5,679 nucleotides of DNA, from positions 1-5,679 of the forward strand of contig JASFPP010000236.1 of NCBI GenBank assembly GCA_050115915.1. The letters run 5' to 3'. This DNA comes from WTAW01 sp050115915 (GTDB lineage Bacteria > Acidobacteriota > Aminicenantia > Aminicenantales > Aminicenantaceae). The notes under the pieces are model-generated. The model saw only the letters and a list, made by a program, of their open reading frames with translations, was not told the origin of the DNA and did not search any database. Made by a program: the position numbers and the translations under genes. Shown one piece after another: positions 1-5,679 of the stretch. Position 1 is the stretch's first letter, and each line of letters begins with the position of its first letter.

Positions 1-1939
1 CCCAGGGATGAACCTTGATCACGATCTGGAGAGATTCGATCTTCTCCAAATTGTATGTCCGGTCAAAATTTGTTCTAAGATCGACAGTAAATTCCCTTGT
101 CTGGTATCCGGCCTTTTCTATTTTTATCTGGTAATTTCCAGGAGGATACGATCCACTTAAGGGAGACGTTCCCACAAGCCTGTTATTCAGAAAAACGCGC
201 GCACTCGAGGGCGAAGTGCGGATCGCCATCACCACCTTTGCGACCTCTTCCTCCTGTTTTTCCTTCTCCTCATCCGGATCCGGCTTTGGCGGGGGCGCAG
301 GTTTAGGTTTAGGCTTCACCTTCACTCTGACAAGATTCCGTGTCACCGGGTTTTCGCCGGGTTGCAGCTTGAGCGACACGTTCGCCGTCTGCCATCCGCT
401 CTTTTCAAAGCTCAATCGACACGTCTCCCCAGGGCTTTCCACCTCGAGAGCATCCGCCCCCGTCGTGCCCACATACTTCCCGTCCATCTTCACCCTTGCA
501 CCCGCAGGAACGCTCTTTATCATAAGAATGTAGGACGGCTCCAAAACATACGTCTCGACAAAAGTCTTTCCTGCCTCGATACCGACATCCGCCATTTTCA
601 TCTTATACCCGCTAAGGATCAATCGCAGCGTATGACTCCCGGACAGTGTCTCCTGTTTAAGCGGCGTCTTTCCCAACAATTTATCGTCAAGATAAACATC
701 GGCCCCTTCGGGTTCGGATGCGATCTCCAAAAAGCCGCTCTCGACGGCCAATTTTTCGTCCTCTTTCTTCTTTTCATCATCCTTTACAGGTACGACCGTC
801 TGCTTCTCTCCCTTCCCCTCATCCACCACTCCAGCCCCTCTCTGCCACGGCTTGAAGTAAAAAAGACCCGCAACCAGGATCAGCCCTGCCAACGCAATTG
901 CACCCGGCACCAAAAACTTCGGCATTCGCCTCCCCGGGATCACCTTGCTCGTGCGCTTCTCCGGACGAATACTGTCTGTCGTGGGGAATCCCCTTTCAAC
1001 CTTTACGATCTCGTCCATCACTTCATCGGCGCTCTGATAGCGCCTCTTCGGATCCTTTTCCAAACACTTGAGGATCAAATGATTGAATTCTGCCGAGATC
1101 TGGTCATTGATCGACATCGGCTCCGGCGGCAATTCCGTCTTCTGCTTCATGGCCACGCTAACCGCAGTGGTTCCCTCAAAGGGCACTTTGCCCGTCACCA
1201 GCTCGAAGAGCACCACTCCTAGCGAATAAATATCCGACCGGACATCGACCACATCCCCGAGAGCCTGTTCCGGAGACATGTATTCGGGCGTCCCAATTAT
1301 GGCGCCCGATTCGGTGAGCCCCTGCGATTTTGCAGACCGGGCGATGCCAAAATCCATGATGCGGACATTCCCGGCCCTGTCGATCATGATGTTGTGCGGC
1401 TTCAGATCGCGGTGCACGATCCCCAACTGATGGGCCGCACTCAAACCCGCACATATCTGTTTGGCAATGATCAATGCTTTCCCCATGCTGATCTGCCCGA
1501 GCCTCAAGATCGTGCTTTTCAGGTCTTCGCCCGATACGTACTCCATGGTGATGAAATAGGTTCCGTCCTCCTTCATCAAGTCGTACATGCGGCAGACATT
1601 GGGCTGCGATATCTTGCGCGCGATCTTCAACTCGTTCCTGAAGCGGTCTATGGTTTTTATATCAAAAGAGATCTCCGGCTTCAGGACCTTCAATGCGATC
1701 TTTTCGTTGACTTCCTTGTCAAGGACCTTATACACAGTCCCCATGCCTCCCCTGCCCAGCTCTTCGATGATCTGATATCTCCGGGCAAAGGTGCTTCCTA
1801 TGGGAAGGTCGAAGATCTGTGGGCGGATCATAACCGTCGAATCGAGGTGAGGCTCCGCAGAGGTCTCCACCCGGGTTCCGCACTTACTGCAGTACTGACT
1901 TCCCGGGGGATTTTCGTGTTGGCATTTGCGACATTTCAT
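1..1939 (-). CDS. Transmembrane Ser/Thr protein kinase with N-terminal zinc ribbon and three C-terminal PEGA repeats (3' end cut by window)
   Basis: Probable sensor kinase that phosphorylates Ser/Thr residues in the cytoplasm and carries its C-terminal half outside the inner membrane. The minus strand reads open for 646 codons from ATG 1939 to the left edge. Residues 3-20 form a zinc ribbon (Cys3, Cys6, Cys17, Cys20). The kinase domain spans about 55-310: glycine loop GRGGMG at 62-67, ATP-binding Lys84, catalytic HRDLKPHN with Asp178, DFG with Asp196, then GTPEYMSPEQ. All catalytic residues are present, so it should be active. A basic juxtamembrane stretch ending GRRMPK precedes one hydrophobic helix (about 342-362), giving an N-in, C-out topology. 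PEGA repeats follow at about 401-468, 469-538 and 569-640. A Lys-Pro then Glu-rich linker (540-565) separates the second and third. AGGAAG lies 8 nt upstream of the start. The divergent T6SS operon suggests a PpkA-like control role; that role is inferred. The C-terminus is unknown. Confidence 0.93.
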   Translation of the reverse strand, partial: MKCRKCQHENPPGSQYCSKCGTRVETSAEPHLDSTVMIRPQIFDLPIGSTFARRYQIIEELGRGGMGTVYKVLDKEVNEKIALKVLKPEISFDIKTIDRFRNELKIARKISQPNVCRMYDLMKEDGTYFITMEYVSGEDLKSTILRLGQISMGKALIIAKQICAGLSAAHQLGIVHRDLKPHNIMIDRAGNVRIMDFGIARSAKSQGLTESGAIIGTPEYMSPEQALGDVVDVRSDIYSLGVVLFELVTGKVPFEGTTAVSVAMKQKTELPPEPMSINDQISAEFNHLILKCLEKDPKRRYQSADEVMDEIVKVERGFPTTDSIRPEKRTSKVIPGRRMPKFLVPGAIALAGLILVAGLFYFKPWQRGAGVVDEGKGEKQTVVPVKDDEKKKEDEKLAVESGFLEIASEPEGADVYLDDKLLGKTPLKQETLSGSHTLRLILSGYKMKMADVGIEAGKTFVETYVLEPSYILMIKSVPAGARVKMDGKYVGTTGADALEVESPGETCRLSFEKSGWQTANVSLKLQPGENPVTRNLVRVKVKPKPKPAPPPKPDPDEEKEKQEEEVAKVVMAIRTSPSSARVFLNNRLVGTSPLSGSYPPGNYQIKIEKAGYQTREFTVDLRTNFDRTYNLEKIESLQIVIKVHPW

Positions 1940-1947
1940 CAGCCCAT

Positions 1948-1953
1948 CTTCCT
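1948..1953 (-). promoter_or_regulatory. Ribosome binding site of the kinase gene
   Basis: AGGAAG on the minus strand ends 8 nt before ATG 1939. It supports this start over the nearby ATG at 1947, which reads into a stop after two codons. The chosen start also places the first zinc-ribbon cysteine at residue 3, as is usual for this kind of N-terminal ribbon. Confidence 0.65.
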
Positions 1954-1973
1954 GGGGAGAATTTTGCAGAAAA

Positions 1974-2002
1974 ATAATAGCAGTATCTCCCAAAAGAGTC
2001 AA
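1974..2002 (-). promoter_or_regulatory. Sigma70-like promoter of the kinase gene
   Basis: On the minus strand, TTGACT (2002-1997) and TATTAT (1979-1974) are separated by exactly 17 nt. A TGC just upstream of the -10 gives an extended -10 element. Transcription would start near 1967, leaving a leader of roughly 28 nt before ATG 1939. Spacing and match to consensus are good; no experimental support is available from sequence alone. Confidence 0.65.
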
Positions 2003-2029
2003 ACACTATCAGGGCAATAACGTTTGACT
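1997..2029. repeat. Inverted repeat AGTCAAAC/GTTTGACT in the divergent control region
   Basis: AGTCAAAC (1997-2004) and GTTTGACT (2022-2029) are perfect 8-bp inverted arms around a 17-nt spacer. Allowing one mismatch they extend to 11 bp (AAGAGTCAAAC against AAAAGTCAAAC). The left arm contains the -35 box of the kinase promoter. The right arm puts an equivalent TTGACT on the plus strand, pointing toward the T6SS operon. It could be an operator for a dimeric regulator or simply two divergent -35 boxes. Confidence 0.5.
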
Positions 2030-2129
2030 TTTATACCCGGATTCTATTACATATATACTGATGAATTCAGAGGGGATTGCATCGCCAAACCTCCCAATAT
2101 TGCACTAAAACGACCACGTGATCTGTATA

Positions 2130-2162
2130 GATTCGAATCCTCTAAAGGCGGTAGCCTATAAT
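2130..2162 (+). promoter_or_regulatory. Candidate promoter of the T6SS operon with a palindromic site at its -35 zone
   Basis: TATAAT (2157-2162) is a perfect -10 hexamer and would start transcription about 20 nt before the FHA gene. No good -35 accompanies it: the best is TTCGAA (2132-2137) at 19 nt. That weak element lies inside a perfect 10-bp palindrome, GATTCGAATC (2130-2139), so the promoter may depend on an activator. The alternative is a start farther upstream from TTGACT (2024-2029) with the AT-rich stretch 2045-2059, where -10 matches are poorer. Confidence 0.35.
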
Positions 2163-2175
2163 TTGAAAAATCCTA

Positions 2176-2183
2176 AAGGTGAG
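2176..2183 (+). promoter_or_regulatory. Ribosome binding site deciding the start of the FHA gene
   Basis: AAGGTGAG sits 4 nt before ATG 2188. An in-frame GTG at 2179 lies inside this Shine-Dalgarno sequence and would add only three residues, so ATG 2188 is preferred. Confidence 0.65.
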
Positions 2184-2187
2184 AGCC

Positions 2188-3345
2188 ATGCCATATAAAC
2201 TTAAAATAACCAGGGAAACAGATCCTTCTTGGAGCCAGGAATACAGTTTCGATAAAGAGACTGTCCGGATAGGCAGAGATCCGGCCAACGAGCTGCAACT
2301 CGGGGGCAGCGGCAGCGGCGTAAGCCGTCTCCATACCCAGATCAAGCAAAAGGACGACACCTTAAAGATCATCGATAACAACAGTTTGAACTTCACCTAC
2401 CTCAACAGCGAAAAACTCAAAGCCGGGATCGAACACGACCTCAAGGATGGGGACGAGATCAGGATCTGTGACTTTATCCTCCAATTTTCGATCGAAGTGC
2501 CCGCCGAAGAAGACCTCGACGCAACGGTCTTCGGGAAAGATTTCATCAATCCATTCATCGCGGATGTCAAGGCCCTCTCCAAAGCTGTCGATGCGATATC
2601 CACCCGCTACGAAAAAGAGGAGTTCGGACGGAAACGCGAGGTGCTTCTCGATGCGCTCGACAGAGAATTCGGTGAACAAAAATCAGAGGAAGCGCAAGAA
2701 ATCCTCGCCCACACCCTCTCTCCGCAAACAAAAACAGCGGAATTATCCCCCGGCCATCCGGCAAAAGAGGTCCCGATCCCACACCGCTACGACCAGATCC
2801 AGGAATTAATGGATACGCTGATGGAGCTTTATGTAAAGTTCACACAGGCCCGCAGACAGTTCCGCCTCGAATTCATGGGCGAAACCATGATCAAGCTCAA
2901 AAAGACTTTTTCCCTCAGCGACTGTACCCTCGAGGAGCTCAAGGACTATGTCCTCAATCCCGATATTTCCGCCGAGGAAACCCAACAGAGGATCGCAAAG
3001 ATCAAGGCGATGACGGACGAGCTTTTAATCCATCAGCTCTCCATGCTGGAAGGGTATAAATCGAGCGCAAAGGAGGGGACACAAAAGATCCTGGACAGGC
3101 TGAACCCCGATGTCCTCCTCGAAGATCAGGCTAAGCGAGAAAGCGCCAAAGGCGCACAGAGTTTTTTACACACGGTTTTTCCCTTTCTGGCAAAGCTCAA
3201 GCAGTCCAAGCTTATTACGGATGCCCACCGCGAACTCAGCCAGGAGGATCAGGGGATCATCGAGAAAAAGTACTTCCGACCGAGCTATGTAAGAAGCTAC
3301 AACAAGAGATCGGATCTCGCAAAGAAAAAGAAAGGAGACCAATGA
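2188..3345 (+). CDS. tagH: T6SS-associated FHA-domain protein, TagH family
   Basis: Cytoplasmic phosphothreonine-reading regulator or scaffold of the T6SS, 385 aa with no signal peptide or membrane helix. The FHA domain covers about residues 1-103. VRIGRD (26-31) carries the conserved Gly-Arg, VSRLH (45-49) the Ser and His that contact phosphothreonine, and the last loop reads DNNSLNFTYLN (63-73), with Phe where most FHA domains have Gly after the Asn. A charged helical middle section follows. The C-terminal part (about 205-385) resembles the conserved C-terminal domain of T6SS FHA proteins, including HQLSMLEGYK, a RLNP motif and a terminal IIEKKYFRPSYVRSYNKR segment. This domain separates it from generic FHA proteins. 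It is the first gene of the operon and overlaps tssJ by 4 nt. With the divergent kinase it suggests control by threonine phosphorylation, as with Fha1 and PpkA in Pseudomonas aeruginosa; the link here is inferred. Confidence 0.9.
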   Translation: MPYKLKITRETDPSWSQEYSFDKETVRIGRDPANELQLGGSGSGVSRLHTQIKQKDDTLKIIDNNSLNFTYLNSEKLKAGIEHDLKDGDEIRICDFILQFSIEVPAEEDLDATVFGKDFINPFIADVKALSKAVDAISTRYEKEEFGRKREVLLDALDREFGEQKSEEAQEILAHTLSPQTKTAELSPGHPAKEVPIPHRYDQIQELMDTLMELYVKFTQARRQFRLEFMGETMIKLKKTFSLSDCTLEELKDYVLNPDISAEETQQRIAKIKAMTDELLIHQLSMLEGYKSSAKEGTQKILDRLNPDVLLEDQAKRESAKGAQSFLHTVFPFLAKLKQSKLITDAHRELSQEDQGIIEKKYFRPSYVRSYNKRSDLAKKKKGDQ

Positions 3346-3809
3346 ACAACTATCGAATAAAACACTCGAGGCCATACAAACGATACATCATCTCGACGCT
3401 GGCTCTCTGCGTCCTTTTTCTCTTCGGTTGTTCAAGCAAGATCAAATATATCACACTCGAAGCGACCGCAGACCTCAACAAAGGCGGCAACGCGTGTTAT
3501 GTCTGTATCTATCAACTGCGAAACGACATGGATTTTAAACGCACGCCCGTAGAGACATTCTGGACCGAGGGGGAAAAACCTTTCGAGGCCGACATTGTGG
3601 ATAAACCCGTGTGCGAAACTCTCATTCCGGGAGATGAGGCGTATATCGACATCACGATTGCGGATGAAACCAACTATATCGGTGTGGCTGCGGATTTTCG
3701 AGAGCCGGACCAGGAGCGGTGGAGAGAGGTGTACACCATCCCGTCTAAAAAGCCCAAAGAGATCCGCATCATTGTCGGCGCGAACACGGTCAGGATCGAA
3801 GTCTACTAA
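3342..3809 (+). CDS. tssJ: T6SS outer-membrane lipoprotein TssJ
   Basis: Lipoprotein of the T6SS membrane complex, expected to be anchored in the outer membrane and to contact the periplasmic part of TssM. The 155-aa product starts with a basic region (to Arg14), then a hydrophobic helix ending in a lipobox LFGC with acylated Cys30. Ser at +2 does not match the Asp retention signal, consistent with outer-membrane sorting. The mature part has features of the family: a CIYQL strand (55-59), an IPGDEAYIDI segment (95-104) and a YIGVAADFR segment (112-120) before a conserved Trp127. Its length is typical. Translation starts at an ATGA overlap with the FHA stop codon, preceded by AAAGGAG 4 nt upstream, so the two genes are probably translationally coupled. 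Three further cysteines (52, 55, 91) in the mature, periplasmic part are unusual. Confidence 0.92.
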   Translation: MNNYRIKHSRPYKRYIISTLALCVLFLFGCSSKIKYITLEATADLNKGGNACYVCIYQLRNDMDFKRTPVETFWTEGEKPFEADIVDKPVCETLIPGDEAYIDITIADETNYIGVAADFREPDQERWREVYTIPSKKPKEIRIIVGANTVRIEVY

Positions 3810-3814
3810 TCCCA

Positions 3815-3876
3815 GATCATTCGTAAAAAATGGTTCTACCAACCTCAACCACGGCAACCTCAACTCGCGAATGATC
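3815..3876 (+). repeat. Inverted repeat with internal direct repeats in the tssJ-tssK gap
   Basis: GATCATTCG (3815-3823) and CGAATGATC (3868-3876) are perfect 9-bp inverted arms with a 44-nt loop, starting 6 nt after the tssJ stop codon. The loop holds two copies of CAACCTCAAC (3840-3849 and 3855-3864). The right arm can also pair downstream: CGAAT with ATTCG (3893-3897) plus GAT with ATC (3887-3889), or AATGAT with ATCATT (3901-3906). No U-tract follows, so it is not an ordinary rho-independent terminator. It may shape or protect the mRNA between the two genes. Confidence 0.5.
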
Positions 3877-3908
3877 CAGGGGAGTTATCATAATTCGTAA
3901 ATCATTTT

Positions 3909-3914
3909 AGGAGA
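3909..3914 (+). promoter_or_regulatory. Ribosome binding site of tssK
   Basis: AGGAGA lies 7 nt before ATG 3922, a near-ideal spacing. It begins 2 nt after an ATCATT segment (3901-3906) that could pair with the right arm of the upstream inverted repeat. Confidence 0.7.
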
Positions 3915-3921
3915 ACACTCG

Positions 3922-5274
3922 ATGTCACAGAAACAAAAAGTCGTGTGGTACGAAGGCATGAATCTGGATCCTCATCATTTCCAGCAGTGGGACCGTTACC
4001 ACAGATCGTTTTTAGATTCCCGGATTCGCTCTGTTGTCAAGTACGATTGGGGCCTTCTCGATATCTCCATCGATAAAGAATCCATCATAAACGGCCAAGT
4101 CACACTGCTGCGCTGTAAAGGCGTCACTCCGGATGGATTGGTATTCAACATCCCCGATGACGACCCCACTCCCCCTTCGAGAAGTGTCGAGGGCTTCTTT
4201 CCGGCAACCCAGAACGAACTTGCGGTGTTTCTGGCCATTCCTTCCGAGAGAGAGAGGGGCCGGAACTGTTCGCTCGAAGGAAAAACAGAGACAAGCGACA
4301 CCCCATTCATCTTCGATAAAATGTCGGTTCTGGATGACAACACGGGCACGGACGAGCGGCAGGTCGGGATCGGAAGGACAAATTTCCAGCTCCGCTTCCG
4401 GGATGAATCGCTCGAGGATTTCAATGTCATGAAAATCGGGGAGATCGTGCGCATGCCTGACGGCAGTTTTGCCATGAACGAACAATTCATCCCCCCGTGT
4501 CTGACGATAGAAGCTTCGGAGAGCCTCATGACGATCTGTCGCAGATTGCTCGAACTCCTCGTCGCCAAGAGTTCGGCGTTCAGCGCAAGGAAGCACACGA
4601 TGGGTCAGGGAGATATCGCTTCCGCCATGCGGAATTTTTCGATCATCCAGACCCTGAACACACATATTCCTCTGCTGAACCACATGCATTCATCACCAAA
4701 AACCCATCCCGAAGAGCTTTACATCAACATGCTTGCACTGGCGGGCCAGCTCTCGGCCTTCTCGCCGGAAATTCAGGTCGATCCACGCCAATTCCCCGCG
4801 TACGACCACACAAACCTGTCCCGATGTTTCCACGAGCTCGATTCAAAGATCCGGACTCTGCTCGACAGCCTGATTTCCGTCAAGAAATACGTGGAAATTC
4901 CTCTCGAAAAAAAGAGCGATACCATGCAGGTGGGGAATGTCAGCGACACCAGCCTCTTCCAGGAGGCCGATATCTTTCTGACCGCAAGCGGCGACATGCC
5001 GGAAAAAGAGATGGTCGATGCCGTACTGACGAATATTCGCGTGGCATCGCCCGACACCATAAATGCCGTTCTGGCTTCCTTCAGCAAGGCACTTCCCCTG
5101 ACGCATTCATTGATGCCGCCACCGGAGCTCCCCAGGCAGGAGGGAACCTACTATTTTCGCATGGAACCCTCAGGCTCTTTTTGGGAATCCATATCCCGGA
5201 GCAGCGCGATCGCTATTTTTGTTCCGACCGAGCTCAGCCGTATCCAAATCGGTGCCGTCGCTGTGAAAAAGTGA
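3922..5274 (+). CDS. tssK: T6SS baseplate protein TssK
   Basis: Cytoplasmic baseplate subunit that, as a trimer, connects the TssEFG wedge complex to the TssL/TssM membrane complex. The product is 450 aa, the usual TssK length, and lacks a signal peptide or membrane helix. The strongest signature is the N-terminal VVWYEGMNLDPHHFQQWDRY block (residues 7-26), which matches the family's conserved opening (W-EGM-L-P-HFQQ-DRY). A beta-rich shoulder region follows to about residue 185, then a helical middle (about 190-320) including ESLMTICRRLLELLVAK and the MLALAGQLSAFSPE segment, and a C-terminal head domain (about 325-450) with YYFRMEPSGSFWESI. In known TssK the C-terminal domain binds TssL and TssM. 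The frame is intact, and the start is supported by AGGAGA at 7 nt. A 112-nt gap separates it from tssJ, while tssL follows directly. Confidence 0.95.
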   Translation: MSQKQKVVWYEGMNLDPHHFQQWDRYHRSFLDSRIRSVVKYDWGLLDISIDKESIINGQVTLLRCKGVTPDGLVFNIPDDDPTPPSRSVEGFFPATQNELAVFLAIPSERERGRNCSLEGKTETSDTPFIFDKMSVLDDNTGTDERQVGIGRTNFQLRFRDESLEDFNVMKIGEIVRMPDGSFAMNEQFIPPCLTIEASESLMTICRRLLELLVAKSSAFSARKHTMGQGDIASAMRNFSIIQTLNTHIPLLNHMHSSPKTHPEELYINMLALAGQLSAFSPEIQVDPRQFPAYDHTNLSRCFHELDSKIRTLLDSLISVKKYVEIPLEKKSDTMQVGNVSDTSLFQEADIFLTASGDMPEKEMVDAVLTNIRVASPDTINAVLASFSKALPLTHSLMPPPELPRQEGTYYFRMEPSGSFWESISRSSAIAIFVPTELSRIQIGAVAVKK

Positions 5275-5276
5275 AT

Positions 5277-5283
5277 GGGAGGG
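5277..5283 (+). promoter_or_regulatory. Ribosome binding site deciding the tssL start
   Basis: GGGAGGG is 6 nt before TTG 5290, the best Shine-Dalgarno at this junction. The in-frame ATG at 5275 overlaps this element and has no purine-rich site of its own at good spacing beyond the AAAAAG of the tssK end. This favours the TTG start. Confidence 0.5.
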
Positions 5284-5289
5284 CGAACA

Positions 5290-5679
5290 TTGCCAAGAGA
5301 TAATCAAGAAACAGAGATCACACATGTCGATGCCCGGAAAAGGCGCGGCCTTCCGGAAATCTGTGCAGACTGTTTTACGCTTATCCTTCAGCTGCGCAGG
5401 ACCAACGAATTCGGCGAGCAGAGCGTTCTCAAGGAGCGCATATTTTCTCTCCTGAGCAAGGTCGAGAGGGAGGCCAAAGAAGCGGGTATCGACAGCGAAG
5501 AAATTCAGTGGGCGATCTTTGCGCTTGTCGCCTTCATCGACGAAACGATCATCTCTTCCGAGTGGGGTGCGAAAGACACATGGCTGGCCAAACCTCTTCA
5601 GCTCGAATTCTTCAACCGCTACGATGCCGGCGAAGAGTTCTTCAACCGTCTCGAACAATTGCGTCAGAGGCCTCATTAT
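5290..5679 (+). CDS. tssL: T6SS inner-membrane protein TssL (DotU/IcmH family), 3' end cut by window
   Basis: Inner-membrane component of the T6SS membrane complex; its cytoplasmic N-terminal domain contacts TssK, and TssM is its usual partner. The window shows 130 codons, open to the right edge. They contain the DotU domain core: a DCFTLILQLR helix, then an IQWAIFALVAFIDETI stretch with the conserved Asp-Glu, a short SEWGAKDTW turn, and LQLEFFNRYDAGEEFFNRL with the conserved Gly-Glu-x-Phe-Phe. The C-terminal membrane helix and any peptidoglycan-binding extension lie outside the window. I take TTG 5290 as the start because GGGAGGG precedes it by 6 nt. The alternative is ATG 5275, directly after the tssK stop codon, which adds five residues (MGGRT). 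Either way the gene is tightly linked to tssK and probably coupled to it. Confidence 0.9.
   Translation, partial: MPRDNQETEITHVDARKRRGLPEICADCFTLILQLRRTNEFGEQSVLKERIFSLLSKVEREAKEAGIDSEEIQWAIFALVAFIDETIISSEWGAKDTWLAKPLQLEFFNRYDAGEEFFNRLEQLRQRPHY

Noticed and set aside
298..317. Short TTTAGG tandem repeat resembling a telomere-like or simple repeat.
   Set aside because: It is the coding sequence of the Lys-Pro linker between the second and third PEGA repeats, read on the minus strand, and extends for only a few units.
362..1222. Long plus-strand open frame, 286 codons, and another at 1394-2020, across the kinase region.
   Set aside because: Both are antisense to the intact kinase frame, whose conserved zinc ribbon, catalytic motifs and PEGA repeats read without interruption. 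The antisense products are rich in Arg, His and Leu with no recognisable motif.
2115..2155. GATTCGAATCC resembles the T-loop at the 3' end of a tRNA, suggesting a tRNA remnant or attachment site.
   Set aside because: The flanks do not form a five-pair T stem (two mismatches in the T-arm alignment), no D arm or anticodon arm is visible upstream, and no second copy or integrase gene is present in the window.
3815..3876. Inverted repeat after tssJ as a rho-independent terminator.
   Set aside because: The stem is AT-rich with a 44-nt loop and no U-tract follows. The next gene continues the same T6SS operon.
4012..4689. Minus-strand open frames of 200 and 225 codons opposite tssK.
   Set aside because: tssK has a good ribosome binding site and family signatures through its full length. 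The antisense products show no domain and have the composition expected of shadow frames.

Overview
The window holds the start of a type VI secretion system (T6SS) operon and a divergent gene for a membrane-anchored Ser/Thr kinase. It looks like a Gram-negative bacterium: there is a lipoprotein with a lipobox, TssK and TssL baseplate and membrane-complex genes, and a kinase whose C-terminal half lies outside the cytoplasm. Base composition is near 50% GC. A zinc-ribbon/kinase/PEGA protein next to FHA-tssJ-tssK-tssL would fit a deltaproteobacterial (Desulfobacterota or Myxococcota-like) lineage, but that placement is inference and no marker gene here settles it.

Layout. On the minus strand, from 1939 down past the left edge, runs one uninterrupted reading frame of at least 646 codons. 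In order it encodes a four-cysteine zinc ribbon, a Hanks-type kinase domain with all catalytic motifs intact, one transmembrane helix and three PEGA repeats. The left edge cuts it off before the stop codon. Positions 1940-2187 are a divergent control region. It carries a strong sigma70-like promoter for the kinase (TTGACT, 17 nt, TATTAT). An inverted repeat overlaps the -35 box of that promoter. There is also a weaker promoter candidate for the T6SS operon (TATAAT) with a perfect 10-bp palindrome in its -35 zone.

On the plus strand, four genes run in one direction: an FHA-domain protein of the TagH family (2188-3345), the outer-membrane lipoprotein TssJ (3342-3809, ATGA overlap), the baseplate adaptor TssK (3922-5274) and the inner-membrane protein TssL/DotU (from about 5290, cut by the right edge). 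Only the tssJ-tssK junction has an appreciable gap, 112 nt, and it contains inverted and direct repeats that could fold in alternative ways.

How they may work together. TssJ and TssL belong to the envelope-spanning membrane complex, with TssM expected just beyond the right edge. TssK links the baseplate to that complex. The kinase and FHA protein resemble the threonine-phosphorylation control module of some T6SSs (PpkA and Fha1 in Pseudomonas aeruginosa), in which a transmembrane kinase creates a phosphothreonine read by the FHA domain. Here the extracytoplasmic part consists of PEGA repeats. Both proteins carry an LD(S/A)TV segment that could be a phosphorylation or docking site; this is inference. 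No cognate phosphatase is visible.
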